Source: Pseudomonadota bacterium (GTDB lineage: Bacteria > Desulfobacterota > GWC2-55-46 > JADFVP01). From it: DNA of 12,317 bases. This document shows, one piece after another, positions 6,930-12,317 of the stretch. The notes under the pieces were generated by a model. The model did not search any database. It worked only from the letters and a program-made list of their open reading frames with translations, and was not told the origin of the DNA. The stretch covers positions 1 to 12,317 of the forward strand of contig JADFVP010000013.1 in the NCBI GenBank assembly GCA_015222595.1. The letters are read 5' to 3'. The stretch's first letter is position 1. Each line of letters opens with the position of its first letter. A program made the position numbers and the translations under genes.

Positions 6930-6951
6930 GCGGTACAAACGCGGTGCGAGT

Positions 6952-7053
6952 CTAGACGAAGACAGAGAAAGAGACGAACATTGCTATTGTTGCTGTGAAG
7001 CAAAATGCCACTATTGCGCTGTCTATATTTGACTCTTTTATACGTAAGCTCAT
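6952..7053 (-). CDS. Small single-pass membrane peptide (33 aa), unrecognised
   Basis: The minus strand has ATG at 7053 preceded by GGAGG with an 8-nt spacer (GGAGGGAATTTAAATG), then 33 codons to TAG at 6952-6954. The peptide begins MSLRIKESNIDS, a polar and basic start, followed by one hydrophobic segment of about 21 residues (AIVAFCFTATIAMFVSFSVFV) that runs to the end and could span the inner membrane. The stop lies 22 nt before the bidirectional terminator, as expected for the last gene of a minus-strand unit. It is 159 nt downstream of the heptose adenylyltransferase gene, so it may be co-transcribed with it. I know no family for it. The strong ribosome site, membrane-like composition and position argue for a real gene, but conservation is untested. 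Confidence 0.6.
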   Translation of the reverse strand: MSLRIKESNIDSAIVAFCFTATIAMFVSFSVFV

Positions 7054-7061
7054 TTAAATTC

Positions 7062-7140
7062 CCTCCGTTAAGGGTTGAGTTTATTTGCTAAGTACTCTCT
7101 TACTATGTGTCCAGTATACAGAAGCGGGGATTAACGGAGG
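7062..7140. repeat. 10-bp inverted repeat carrying Shine-Dalgarno-like arms
   Basis: CCTCCGTTAA (7062-7071) and TTAACGGAGG (7131-7140) are perfect inverted copies 59 bp apart. Each arm reads TTAACGGAGG outward. The left arm is the ribosome site of the 33-residue peptide on the minus strand. In a minus-strand transcript the arms could pair and hide that site. Confidence 0.5.
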
Positions 7141-7211
7141 ATTAGAAGTGTGGAGTGATATTAGTGCTTTTTTGGGCTGTAACTGGTTGGTTTTGAAGGG
7201 TTCTTGCGAAA

Positions 7212-7700
7212 TCACTTTTTGAGCTTCTCTATCCTTTTTATAATATTTGTCGTCGATTTGCCTTTTACGAGCTTAACTCTTGCCACCCGTCCTCCGTTTC
7301 TCTTTACCGCTTCAGCGCCTACAATATCAGACTCTATCCAGTCCGCGCCCTTTGCCAGCACGTCCGGCAGCAGAGCTTCTATGAGTCCGATAGGGGTCGG
7401 AGTGTCGAAGAGCACCACAAAGTCTACGGCTTCGAGCCCCAGGAGCACCTCGGCCCGCTCCTCTTCAGGAACTATCGGGCGGCTCTTCCCCTTTATCTTT
7501 CTTACCGACTTATCCGAGTTGAGCCCGACTATCAGAGCGTCGCCGAGAGTGCGGGCTTTTGTCAGGTACCGTACATGGCCTGCGTGGAGGATGTCGAAGC
7601 AGCCGTTGGTAAAGACGCACCTTTGCCCTTCGGACCTTAGCGCCTTAAGCTCTCTCTTTAACGTGGCTAGTGAAATCGGTTTGCGTCTTTTCTTAACCAT
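7212..7700 (-). CDS. rfaE2: D-glycero-beta-D-manno-heptose 1-phosphate adenylyltransferase (stand-alone HldE C-domain)
   Basis: 162 residues. ATG at 7700 has AAGGAG 8 nt upstream. It matches the C-terminal nucleotidyltransferase half of HldE/RfaE: FTNGCFDILHAGH with the HxGH nucleotide-binding motif at 39-42, GLNSDKSVRKIKGKSRPIV, ERAEVLLGLEAVDFVVLFD with TP following, PDVLAKGADW, and a C-terminal KGKSTTNIIKRI. The enzyme transfers AMP to heptose-1-phosphate, giving ADP-heptose for the LPS inner core, in the cytoplasm. In E. coli it is fused to a kinase domain; here the kinase half is absent, so a separate heptose kinase gene is expected elsewhere. It lies 43 nt downstream of comF on the same strand, which suggests co-transcription. 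Confidence 0.93.
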   Translation of the reverse strand: MVKKRRKPISLATLKRELKALRSEGQRCVFTNGCFDILHAGHVRYLTKARTLGDALIVGLNSDKSVRKIKGKSRPIVPEEERAEVLLGLEAVDFVVLFDTPTPIGLIEALLPDVLAKGADWIESDIVGAEAVKRNGGRVARVKLVKGKSTTNIIKRIEKLKK

Positions 7701-7743
7701 TCGTTCTGCTCCTTAATCTGTTCCGGTTATCTTTCGGGTCATA

Positions 7744-8502
7744 TTAGCTGAACTTTGCGGCGCGCGCAAGGGTGAGGCCGTAGGTGGCGGCCCCGGCGGC
7801 CTTAAAGAGCGTGGCGCACTCGCGCATGGTAGCCCCAGTTGTGTAGACGTCGTCTATAAGCAGTACGTTCTTGCCTCGGTACAACTCTGCGTCGGCCAGT
7901 GCAAAGGCCCCTTTGATATTTTTTGCCCTTTCTGCTCGGCTCAACCCTACCTGTGCTCCAGTGTCGCGTACTCTCATAAGCCCCTTGTAGTCGAGCGGGA
8001 TTGCGAGTGAGTTCGAGCAGACTCGCGCCATAAGTACCGACTGGTTGAAGCTCCGTTTTTGCAGCCGTTTCGTGTGAAGGGGAACAGGCACAATTACGTC
8101 CGGGGGCCTGTCCATCCTCTTTATCTCTTCGGAGAGCAGAAGGCCTAAGGGGCGTGCGACCTTTGTGGTGCCCCTGTACTTAAGGCCATGGAGCGCTTCG
8201 AGTACCTGGCCCCGGTAGAGGTAGAGGCTTGTAGCCTGAACAAACGGCGGCGTGTGGGCGGCGCACTCGGTACAGGTATGGGCCAGAGTCTCTTTCGACA
8301 AGAAAGGCTCTGAGCAGAGCGGGCAGGCGGGCCCCGTCAGCCGTTCTTTCTCAAACTCCTCGCTGCATCCGGCACAAAGTATGTGGTCTACAATATCTTC
8401 ATTGCACAGAGTACAGACTGGCGGCACAAGAATAGAGAAGAGCGCGCCCAGCACGGACTCTTCTTTGCACTCTCTGTTCTTTATGGTGTCGGGTCTTGCC
8501 AC
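7744..8502 (-). CDS. comF: ComF family phosphoribosyltransferase-like protein
   Basis: 252 residues from GTG 8502, with GAGG 5 nt upstream. GTG at 8454 (residue 17) is an alternative that would match the usual ComF start, VLGALFSILVPPVC. Four cysteine pairs (30/33, 43/46, 60/63, 77/80) form a zinc-binding N-terminal region. The type I phosphoribosyltransferase part follows: VPVPLHTKRLQKRSFNQS, the TGAQVGLSRAERAKNIKGAF segment, and the PRPP loop VLLIDDVYTTGAT with Asp217-Asp218. In naturally competent bacteria ComF is needed to take transforming DNA into the cytoplasm; in others the role is unclear, although type IV pili (present in this window) are the usual uptake partner. It is the first gene of the minus-strand unit with the heptose adenylyltransferase. 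Confidence 0.92.
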   Translation of the reverse strand: MARPDTIKNRECKEESVLGALFSILVPPVCTLCNEDIVDHILCAGCSEEFEKERLTGPACPLCSEPFLSKETLAHTCTECAAHTPPFVQATSLYLYRGQVLEALHGLKYRGTTKVARPLGLLLSEEIKRMDRPPDVIVPVPLHTKRLQKRSFNQSVLMARVCSNSLAIPLDYKGLMRVRDTGAQVGLSRAERAKNIKGAFALADAELYRGKNVLLIDDVYTTGATMRECATLFKAAGAATYGLTLARAAKFS

Positions 8503-8751
8503 CGGGCCTCGTAGCTGTACTGTAAGAGATTCAAAATCGTCTAAAAGCTCGTACTGTGGAGTAACAGCCAGAGTCTAACACTCTTTATCGGTCCAAATCA
8601 AACCTCTTGTGGACTGATATGTCACCCGACAGCCTGAGTATTGAAAGGGCTCTTAACTAATCGGGGCAGAGAGGCGCAATTCAAAAAAATAGAAAAGTGC
8701 CTGCGTTTGTGCTAAAAGTATTCATCTATCTAATTATTTCTTTTGATTAAT

Positions 8752-8773
8752 ACGAGCCGCTCACGAGCCGCTC
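8752..8773. repeat. Tandem 11-bp direct repeat ACGAGCCGCTC
   Basis: Two perfect head-to-tail copies of ACGAGCCGCTC (8752-8762 and 8763-8773) lie about 70 bp before the ftsY start and about 20 bp after a promoter candidate. An 11-bp spacing is one helical turn, so the copies would face the same side of the DNA, as in many operators. Confidence 0.6.
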
Positions 8774-8796
8774 GAACCGGTGTAACGGTTAGCCTT

Positions 8797-8808
8797 GCAC
8801 CATGGTGC
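8797..8808. repeat. 12-bp perfect palindrome before ftsY
   Basis: GCACCATGGTGC is a perfect palindrome, 31 bp upstream of the ftsY ATG. An AACCG/CGGTT dyad with a 6-nt gap (8774-8789) sits just before it. Together they could be an operator or an RNA hairpin in the ftsY leader; neither has a T-run. Confidence 0.5.
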
Positions 8809-8839
8809 GGATAAACATTCTATAACGAAGGAAACGGCA

Positions 8840-9748
8840 ATGGTCTTTGGCAAGATGAAGGCAGGCATAGCGGGGCTCAGGGCCAAGCTCAACAGGACCA
8901 ACAGCGCGATTACCGAGTGCGTTGACAATGCCGAGAAGGCCGTAACGAAAGAGGAGTTTCTTGAGAACCTCGAAGAGACGCTGATAACCGCAGACATCGG
9001 GGTCAGCACCTCTCTTGAGATTGTCGAGAAGCTGAGGTCTGTCTACAACGGGCGCAATGTAGAGAAGTTAAAGACCCATCTGCGCGACTCTATCTACGAG
9101 ATTCTCGCGGAGGTTGAAAAGCCTCTTAAGATATACCGCAGCCCATTTGTCATAATGGTGCTCGGCGTGAACGGTGTCGGAAAGACCACGACCATCGGCA
9201 AGCTCGCATCGCTCTATAAGGCTGAGAGCAAGAACGTGCTTCTGGCTGCAGGAGACACCTTTCGCGCAGCGGCTGTAGAGCAGCTCGAACTCTGGGGCAA
9301 GCGCACCGGCTGTTCGGTCATACGGCAGGGAGATGGCGGGGATCCCGGAGCTGTGGCTTTTGACGCTATGCGCGCTGCGATTGGCAGGTACGCAAATATC
9401 GTGCTCCTCGACACGGCTGGCAGGCTCCATACGAAGAGCAATCTCATGGAGGAGCTAAAGAAGGTGCAGCGGGTTACAGCGCGCGAGATACCGGACGCGC
9501 CGCACGAGAACCTGCTGGTCTTGGACGCCTCGACCGGGCAGAATGCGCTCAATCAGGCGCGCATCTTCAACGAGGCCGTAGGGGTTACCGGAATAGTTCT
9601 TACGAAGCTCGACGGCACGGCAAAGGGCGGAATAATCGTTGCGATTGCAAAGGAGCTGAAGATCCCGATTCGCTTTATAGGCGTTGGCGAGGGGATTGAG
9701 GACTTGAAGCCCTTTGATGCCAGAGAGTTCGCCGACGCCTTTGTGTAG
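8840..9748 (+). CDS. ftsY: Signal recognition particle receptor FtsY
   Basis: 302 residues from ATG 8840, with AAGGA 7 nt upstream; an upstream TTG at 8795 lies inside the palindrome and is not favoured. The protein is the SRP-type GTPase that docks the Ffh-ribosome complex at the inner membrane. Seen: a short basic amphipathic N-terminus (MVFGKMKAGIAGLRAKL), the four-helix N domain, then the NG GTPase motifs: GVNGVGKTTT (109-118), the AAGDTFRAAAVEQL insertion-box start (Asp139, Arg142), DTAGR (191-195), TKLDGTAKGG (255 on), and IGVGEGIEDLKPFD near the end. The long acidic A domain of E. coli FtsY is missing, which is common outside enterobacteria; the amphipathic helix would anchor it. Nothing in the gene looks broken. 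Confidence 0.96.
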   Translation: MVFGKMKAGIAGLRAKLNRTNSAITECVDNAEKAVTKEEFLENLEETLITADIGVSTSLEIVEKLRSVYNGRNVEKLKTHLRDSIYEILAEVEKPLKIYRSPFVIMVLGVNGVGKTTTIGKLASLYKAESKNVLLAAGDTFRAAAVEQLELWGKRTGCSVIRQGDGGDPGAVAFDAMRAAIGRYANIVLLDTAGRLHTKSNLMEELKKVQRVTAREIPDAPHENLLVLDASTGQNALNQARIFNEAVGVTGIVLTKLDGTAKGGIIVAIAKELKIPIRFIGVGEGIEDLKPFDAREFADAFV

Positions 9749-9856
9749 ACGGCTCTGTATTTTCTTATTTTAGATGTCGCAGGTCACAGCTTTTTTTATT
9801 AATTGGGAATATCCTCTATTGAGGAAGGCTTTTTTAGAGACTTTTACGGAATGGTT

Positions 9857-10387
9857 ATGGATACGGCTCTGGAAAATTTTTATTCGCTCTACGACAGGCG
9901 CAGAAGCATACGCGAGTTTACCGACAGACCGATTGAGGGCGAGGTTCTTGCCAGGCTGCTCAGGGTTCTGCTCCGCGCGCAGAGCGCGGCAAACAGGCAG
10001 CCGTGGCACTTTGTGGTTGTCGAGCGCGAAGGGCGCGACAAGTTCAATGAACTCTTTTACAAAGAGGGCTTCAGGAACGCGCCTGTGGTCATTGCGGCAC
10101 TAGCTGATACCGAAGCTGCATGGGTACGCAAGAACGATGAGAAGAACTACGCATGGGTCGATGTTTCGATAGCTGTAACCGAGATGATAGGGGCGGCTAC
10201 GGCAGAAGGGGTCGGCACCTGCTGGATAGCTGCAATTGACCCAGTGGGCGTTAAGTCGACACTCGGTGTGCCGGATAATTTCGATCTTGTCGGCGTGATA
10301 GCGTTAGGGTATCCCGAAACTGAACTTCTGCATGAGAGAAAACCGAGAAAATCGCTTGAGGAGATAATCCATTATGGCAAGTGGTAA
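9857..10387 (+). CDS. Nitroreductase-family FMN oxidoreductase
   Basis: 176 residues from ATG 9857, with GGA 7 nt upstream. ATG 9851 or TTG 9803 would add 2 or 18 residues; the chosen start gives the usual short lead to RRRSIREF (14-21). Family features: the RRSIR FMN-phosphate contact, SAANRQPWHFVVV (43-55), a central NYAWVDVSIAVTEMIGAATAEGVGTCWIAA segment, and VPDNFDLVGVIALGYP near the end. The protein is a soluble flavin enzyme reducing nitro groups, quinones or similar compounds with NAD(P)H. The true substrate cannot be told from sequence. It lies about 110 nt after ftsY and its end overlaps the next PilZ gene by 14 nt, so the two are translationally linked. Confidence 0.9.
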   Translation: MDTALENFYSLYDRRRSIREFTDRPIEGEVLARLLRVLLRAQSAANRQPWHFVVVEREGRDKFNELFYKEGFRNAPVVIAALADTEAAWVRKNDEKNYAWVDVSIAVTEMIGAATAEGVGTCWIAAIDPVGVKSTLGVPDNFDLVGVIALGYPETELLHERKPRKSLEEIIHYGKW

Positions 10388-10754
10388 GGGCGTGAAAGAG
10401 AGCGAAAGCAGCTACGTTCACCTGAGGGCGCACAGACGAAGAGAACTCTCTAGCCAGATAGTTGTGCGCAGAGTCAAGGAGTCGGGCACGAGCGGAGTCT
10501 TCTTTGGATACGCCAAGATGATCGGTTACGGCGGCATGTTCGTTGCGAGCGTAAGCCCCAAGAGCGTAGGCGAAGAGGTAGAGCTGCTCTTCGAGGCCCC
10601 GGACGGTTCAGGAGAGCTGCACTGCAATGCGGTAGTTGTGTGGCAGAGGGAGTTCGAGTCAGGTTTCAAGGTCGAGCCCGGCATGGGGGTGAAGTTCATC
10701 GATCTCGACGAGAAGGTGCGAAAAGAAATTGACGACTGGGTTATGCGGAAGTAG
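10374..10754 (+). CDS. PilZ-domain protein with degenerate c-di-GMP motif
   Basis: 126 residues. ATG 10374 lies inside the end of the nitroreductase gene, with GGAG about 10 nt upstream. The body matches PilZ, close to the Myxococcus-type PilZ subfamily: an arginine-rich entry (Arg18-x3-Arg22 in RAHRRREL), a central strand ending GYGGMFV, PKSVGEEVELLFEAP, VVVWQREF, and EPGMGVKFIDLDEKVRKEIDDWV. The second signature, normally (D/N)-x-S-x-x-G, reads MIGYGG: Met49 and Gly51 replace the acidic/Asn and Ser, only Gly54 is kept. c-di-GMP binding may therefore be weak or lost, as in PilZ-type adaptors that act by protein contact. It is cytoplasmic, with no signal or membrane segment. A strong hairpin follows it by about 35 nt. 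Confidence 0.87.
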   Translation: MASGKGVKESESSYVHLRAHRRRELSSQIVVRRVKESGTSGVFFGYAKMIGYGGMFVASVSPKSVGEEVELLFEAPDGSGELHCNAVVVWQREFESGFKVEPGMGVKFIDLDEKVRKEIDDWVMRK

Positions 10755-10788
10755 TTTTGTCAGACAGTTCTGAATAGAATAAAAGAAT

Positions 10789-10820
10789 CGGGGCCGCCTT
10801 TGAACACAAAGGCGGCCCCG
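10789..10820. terminator. Perfect 14-bp hairpin between convergent genes (terminator)
   Basis: CGGGGCCGCCTTTG (10789-10802) pairs perfectly with CAAAGGCGGCCCCG (10807-10820) around an AACA loop. It sits between the ends of the PilZ gene (+) and cysS (-). The tail is T-rich but interrupted on both strands: TCTGTTTATT on plus, ATTCTTTTATTCT on minus. The minus side, ending cysS, looks slightly better. It most likely serves both transcripts. Confidence 0.8.
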
Positions 10821-10863
10821 TCTGTTTATTGCTTCTGCTGGCTCTTGTCTCCGGTATCGGCTG

Positions 10864-12309
10864 TTATTGCTTTACCGTCCAGATAGTTCCTGTCGGGGTA
10901 TCTTCGAGAACAATTCCGCGCTCTAGCAGAGAGTCGCGTACAGAGTCTGCGCGCGCAAAGTCCTTGTTCTTGCGCGCTTCGGCGCGCTCGGCAATAAGGC
11001 CCTCTATCTCGTCGGGGTCTACGCCGCTCCCGGATTTGATCTCGTCGAAGTAGTCACCTGGGGTCCTGTCGAGGGTTCCGAGTATCTTGCCGGCCTCTTT
11101 GAAGAGCGCCCTTATAACGGTCACCTCAACTTCAGTCGCAGCACGCTTGTCCGGCGACTTGGTAGCCGCGTCCATTATCGTATTTGCGCGTGTCACCTCT
11201 TTGAATATATTGCCGAAGACTTCAGCCGTATTGAAGTCGTCGTTCATCGCTTTTAGTATCGGCTCCATTCGCTTGCCGAGTGCGCTTTTTTTAGGCTTGC
11301 TCTCCACAGTAGCGGGGTACTCGGTCTCTATTCTGTCGAGCGCCTTGTAGAAACGCTCTACTGCCGTCTCTGCTTCCTTTAGCGAATCATTCGTGTAGTC
11401 TATTGGAGAGCGGTACTGGTTGGAGAGCAGAAAGAGCCGGATAGCTTCATAGGTCTGCGTGCCGAGCGCGTCGCGTATGTTCAATATATTCCCTATCGAC
11501 TTGCTCATCTTCTCTTTTTCGATATTTACAAAGCCGTTATGGAGCCAGTATCTCGCAAAGGGGGCTTTGCCGGTTGCGGCCTCGCTCTGGGCTATCTCAT
11601 TTTCGTGGTGCGGGAATATCAGATCCTTTCCGCCGCCGTGTATATCTATCGTCGCCCCGAGGTGCTTGATATTCATCGCCGTGCACTCTATGTGCCACCC
11701 CGGTCGCCCCGGTCCCCATGGGCTCTCCCAGTTCGGCTCGCCCGGTTTGGACGCCTTCCAGAGAGCAAAGTCGAGCGGGTCCTGCTTCTGCTCATTCACA
11801 CTTATTCGTGCGCCGGACTCCAGCTCGTCTATCTTTTTACCCGAGAGCTTTCCGTAGCCCTCGAACTTTCTTACGGAGTAGAAGACGTCTCCGCCGGACT
11901 CGTACGCAAAGCCTTTTTCTATGAGAGAAGAGATAACTTCAATTATCTCACCTATCGTCTCGGTCGCTTTTGGTCTCTTTGTCGGCAGCTCAACACCGAG
12001 CGCGGCCATATCCGCATCGAAGGCCTCAATGTTGCGCTCCGCAAGAACTTCCGACGCTACGCCCTCTTCGTTCGCTCTCGCTATTATCTTGTCGTCAACG
12101 TCGGTGTAGTTTCGTGCGTACTCCACGTCGTAGCCGCAGTAGCGCAGATATCTGTAGATAACGTCGAACGAGATGGCGCTTCGCGCGTGCCCTATGTGGC
12201 TGAGCGCGTAGACGGTAGGCCCGCAGACGTACATTGAGACTTTGCCCTCTGTCTGCGGCACGAACTCTTCCTTTTTGCGGGTAAGAGAATTGTATACGGT
12301 TATGCTCAT
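10864..12309 (-). CDS. cysS: Cysteinyl-tRNA synthetase
   Basis: 481 residues, complete; ATG at 12309, only 8 bases from the window edge, so the ribosome site is only partly visible. Class I synthetase charging tRNA-Cys in the cytoplasm. Seen: CGPTVYALSHIGHARS with the HIGH motif at 38-41, the zinc ligands Cys29, Cys209 (in GWHIECTAM), His234 and Glu238 (in HHENE), KMSKS at 267-271, followed by the helical anticodon-binding region and a C-terminal ADSVRDSLLERGIVLEDTPTGTIW, the usual end of CysRS. Length and all key residues are normal. It is convergent with the nitroreductase-PilZ unit and shares its terminator. Upstream partners lie outside the window. Confidence 0.97.
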   Translation of the reverse strand: MSITVYNSLTRKKEEFVPQTEGKVSMYVCGPTVYALSHIGHARSAISFDVIYRYLRYCGYDVEYARNYTDVDDKIIARANEEGVASEVLAERNIEAFDADMAALGVELPTKRPKATETIGEIIEVISSLIEKGFAYESGGDVFYSVRKFEGYGKLSGKKIDELESGARISVNEQKQDPLDFALWKASKPGEPNWESPWGPGRPGWHIECTAMNIKHLGATIDIHGGGKDLIFPHHENEIAQSEAATGKAPFARYWLHNGFVNIEKEKMSKSIGNILNIRDALGTQTYEAIRLFLLSNQYRSPIDYTNDSLKEAETAVERFYKALDRIETEYPATVESKPKKSALGKRMEPILKAMNDDFNTAEVFGNIFKEVTRANTIMDAATKSPDKRAATEVEVTVIRALFKEAGKILGTLDRTPGDYFDEIKSGSGVDPDEIEGLIAERAEARKNKDFARADSVRDSLLERGIVLEDTPTGTIWTVKQ

Positions 12310-12317
12310 AACTCTAT

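Larger units (their letters stand above)
8503..8839. promoter_or_regulatory. Divergent comF / ftsY intergenic region
   Basis: This stretch of about 340 bases has no supported gene. Its right half is A+T-rich (about 8680-8750) and holds a weak promoter candidate for ftsY: TTGTGC (8707-8712), a 16-nt spacer, and TCTAAT (8729-8734). This is followed by a tandem repeat and two dyads between the candidate promoter and the ftsY start. No good promoter was identified for comF on the minus strand. Confidence 0.4.

Noticed and set aside
7148..7222. 24-codon plus-strand frame from GTG 7148, 7 nt after GGAGG in the right arm of the inverted repeat
   Set aside because: GTG start, unremarkable composition, and it runs into the 3' end of the heptose adenylyltransferase gene; the SD match is explained by the inverted repeat. 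Conservation would be needed to revive it.
9812..9836. TCCTC-TATT-GAGGA hairpin followed by T-run as an ftsY terminator
   Set aside because: Stem of only five base pairs with an interrupted approach to the T-run; too weak to call, though it could attenuate read-through into the nitroreductase gene.
11539..12237. 232-codon plus-strand frame opposite cysS
   Set aside because: Antisense shadow of cysS; no family features.
1..12317. Search for CRISPR arrays, tRNA/rRNA genes, insertion sequences, attachment sites or defence genes
   Set aside because: No spaced repeat array, no tRNA-type TPsiC or cloverleaf pattern, no transposase, integrase or terminal inverted repeats were recognised by eye.

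Overview
The window comes from a Gram-negative bacterium. Evidence is a type IV pilus tip gene, signal-peptide and lipoprotein-like exported proteins, a heptose (LPS core) nucleotidyltransferase and two PilZ-type c-di-GMP effectors. The housekeeping set (glnB-glnA, ftsY, cysS, comF), clear GGAGG ribosome sites and frequent ATA/AGG codons look like a deltaproteobacterial or Nitrospirota/Desulfobacterota-type chromosome. That placement is inference, and the sequence alone does not fix the phylum. No integrase, transposase, CRISPR array, tRNA or rRNA gene was seen, so this reads as ordinary chromosomal backbone.

Layout. Positions 1-2937 (+) are the tail of a type IV pilus minor-component cluster: the C-terminal part of a PilY1-like adhesin, a small secreted protein starting on its stop codon, a lipoprotein-like protein with Ig/cadherin-like repeats, and an overlapping GspH/FimT pseudopilin. 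A convergent gene (3060-3839, -) encodes a zinc-ribbon plus DUF2569-like membrane protein. After a non-coding stretch of about 480 bases with a good sigma70-type promoter comes a nitrogen module (4320-6856, +): a zinc-ribbon/PilZ protein, PII (glnB) and type I glutamine synthetase (glnA), closed by a strong bidirectional terminator. The minus strand then carries comF, a stand-alone heptose-1-phosphate adenylyltransferase and an unrecognised 33-residue membrane peptide that ends at the same terminator. A divergent region of about 340 bases, with a tandem 11-bp repeat and a 12-bp palindrome, precedes ftsY, a nitroreductase and a second, degenerate PilZ protein (+). A perfect 14-bp hairpin separates these from convergent cysS (complete, -).

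How the genes fit together. The first block builds and decorates the pilus. PilZ proteins often couple c-di-GMP to pilus or surface behaviour, but here one leads the nitrogen-regulation operon and the other follows a nitroreductase. The glnB-glnA pair is the standard nitrogen sensor and ammonium-assimilating enzyme; Tyr51 of PII and Tyr398 of GlnA are conserved, which fits covalent control by uridylylation and adenylylation. I see no complete new defence or mobile system. The most distinctive items are the zinc-ribbon/PilZ gene heading glnB-glnA, the 33-codon membrane peptide, and the uncharacterised secreted proteins next to pilY1.
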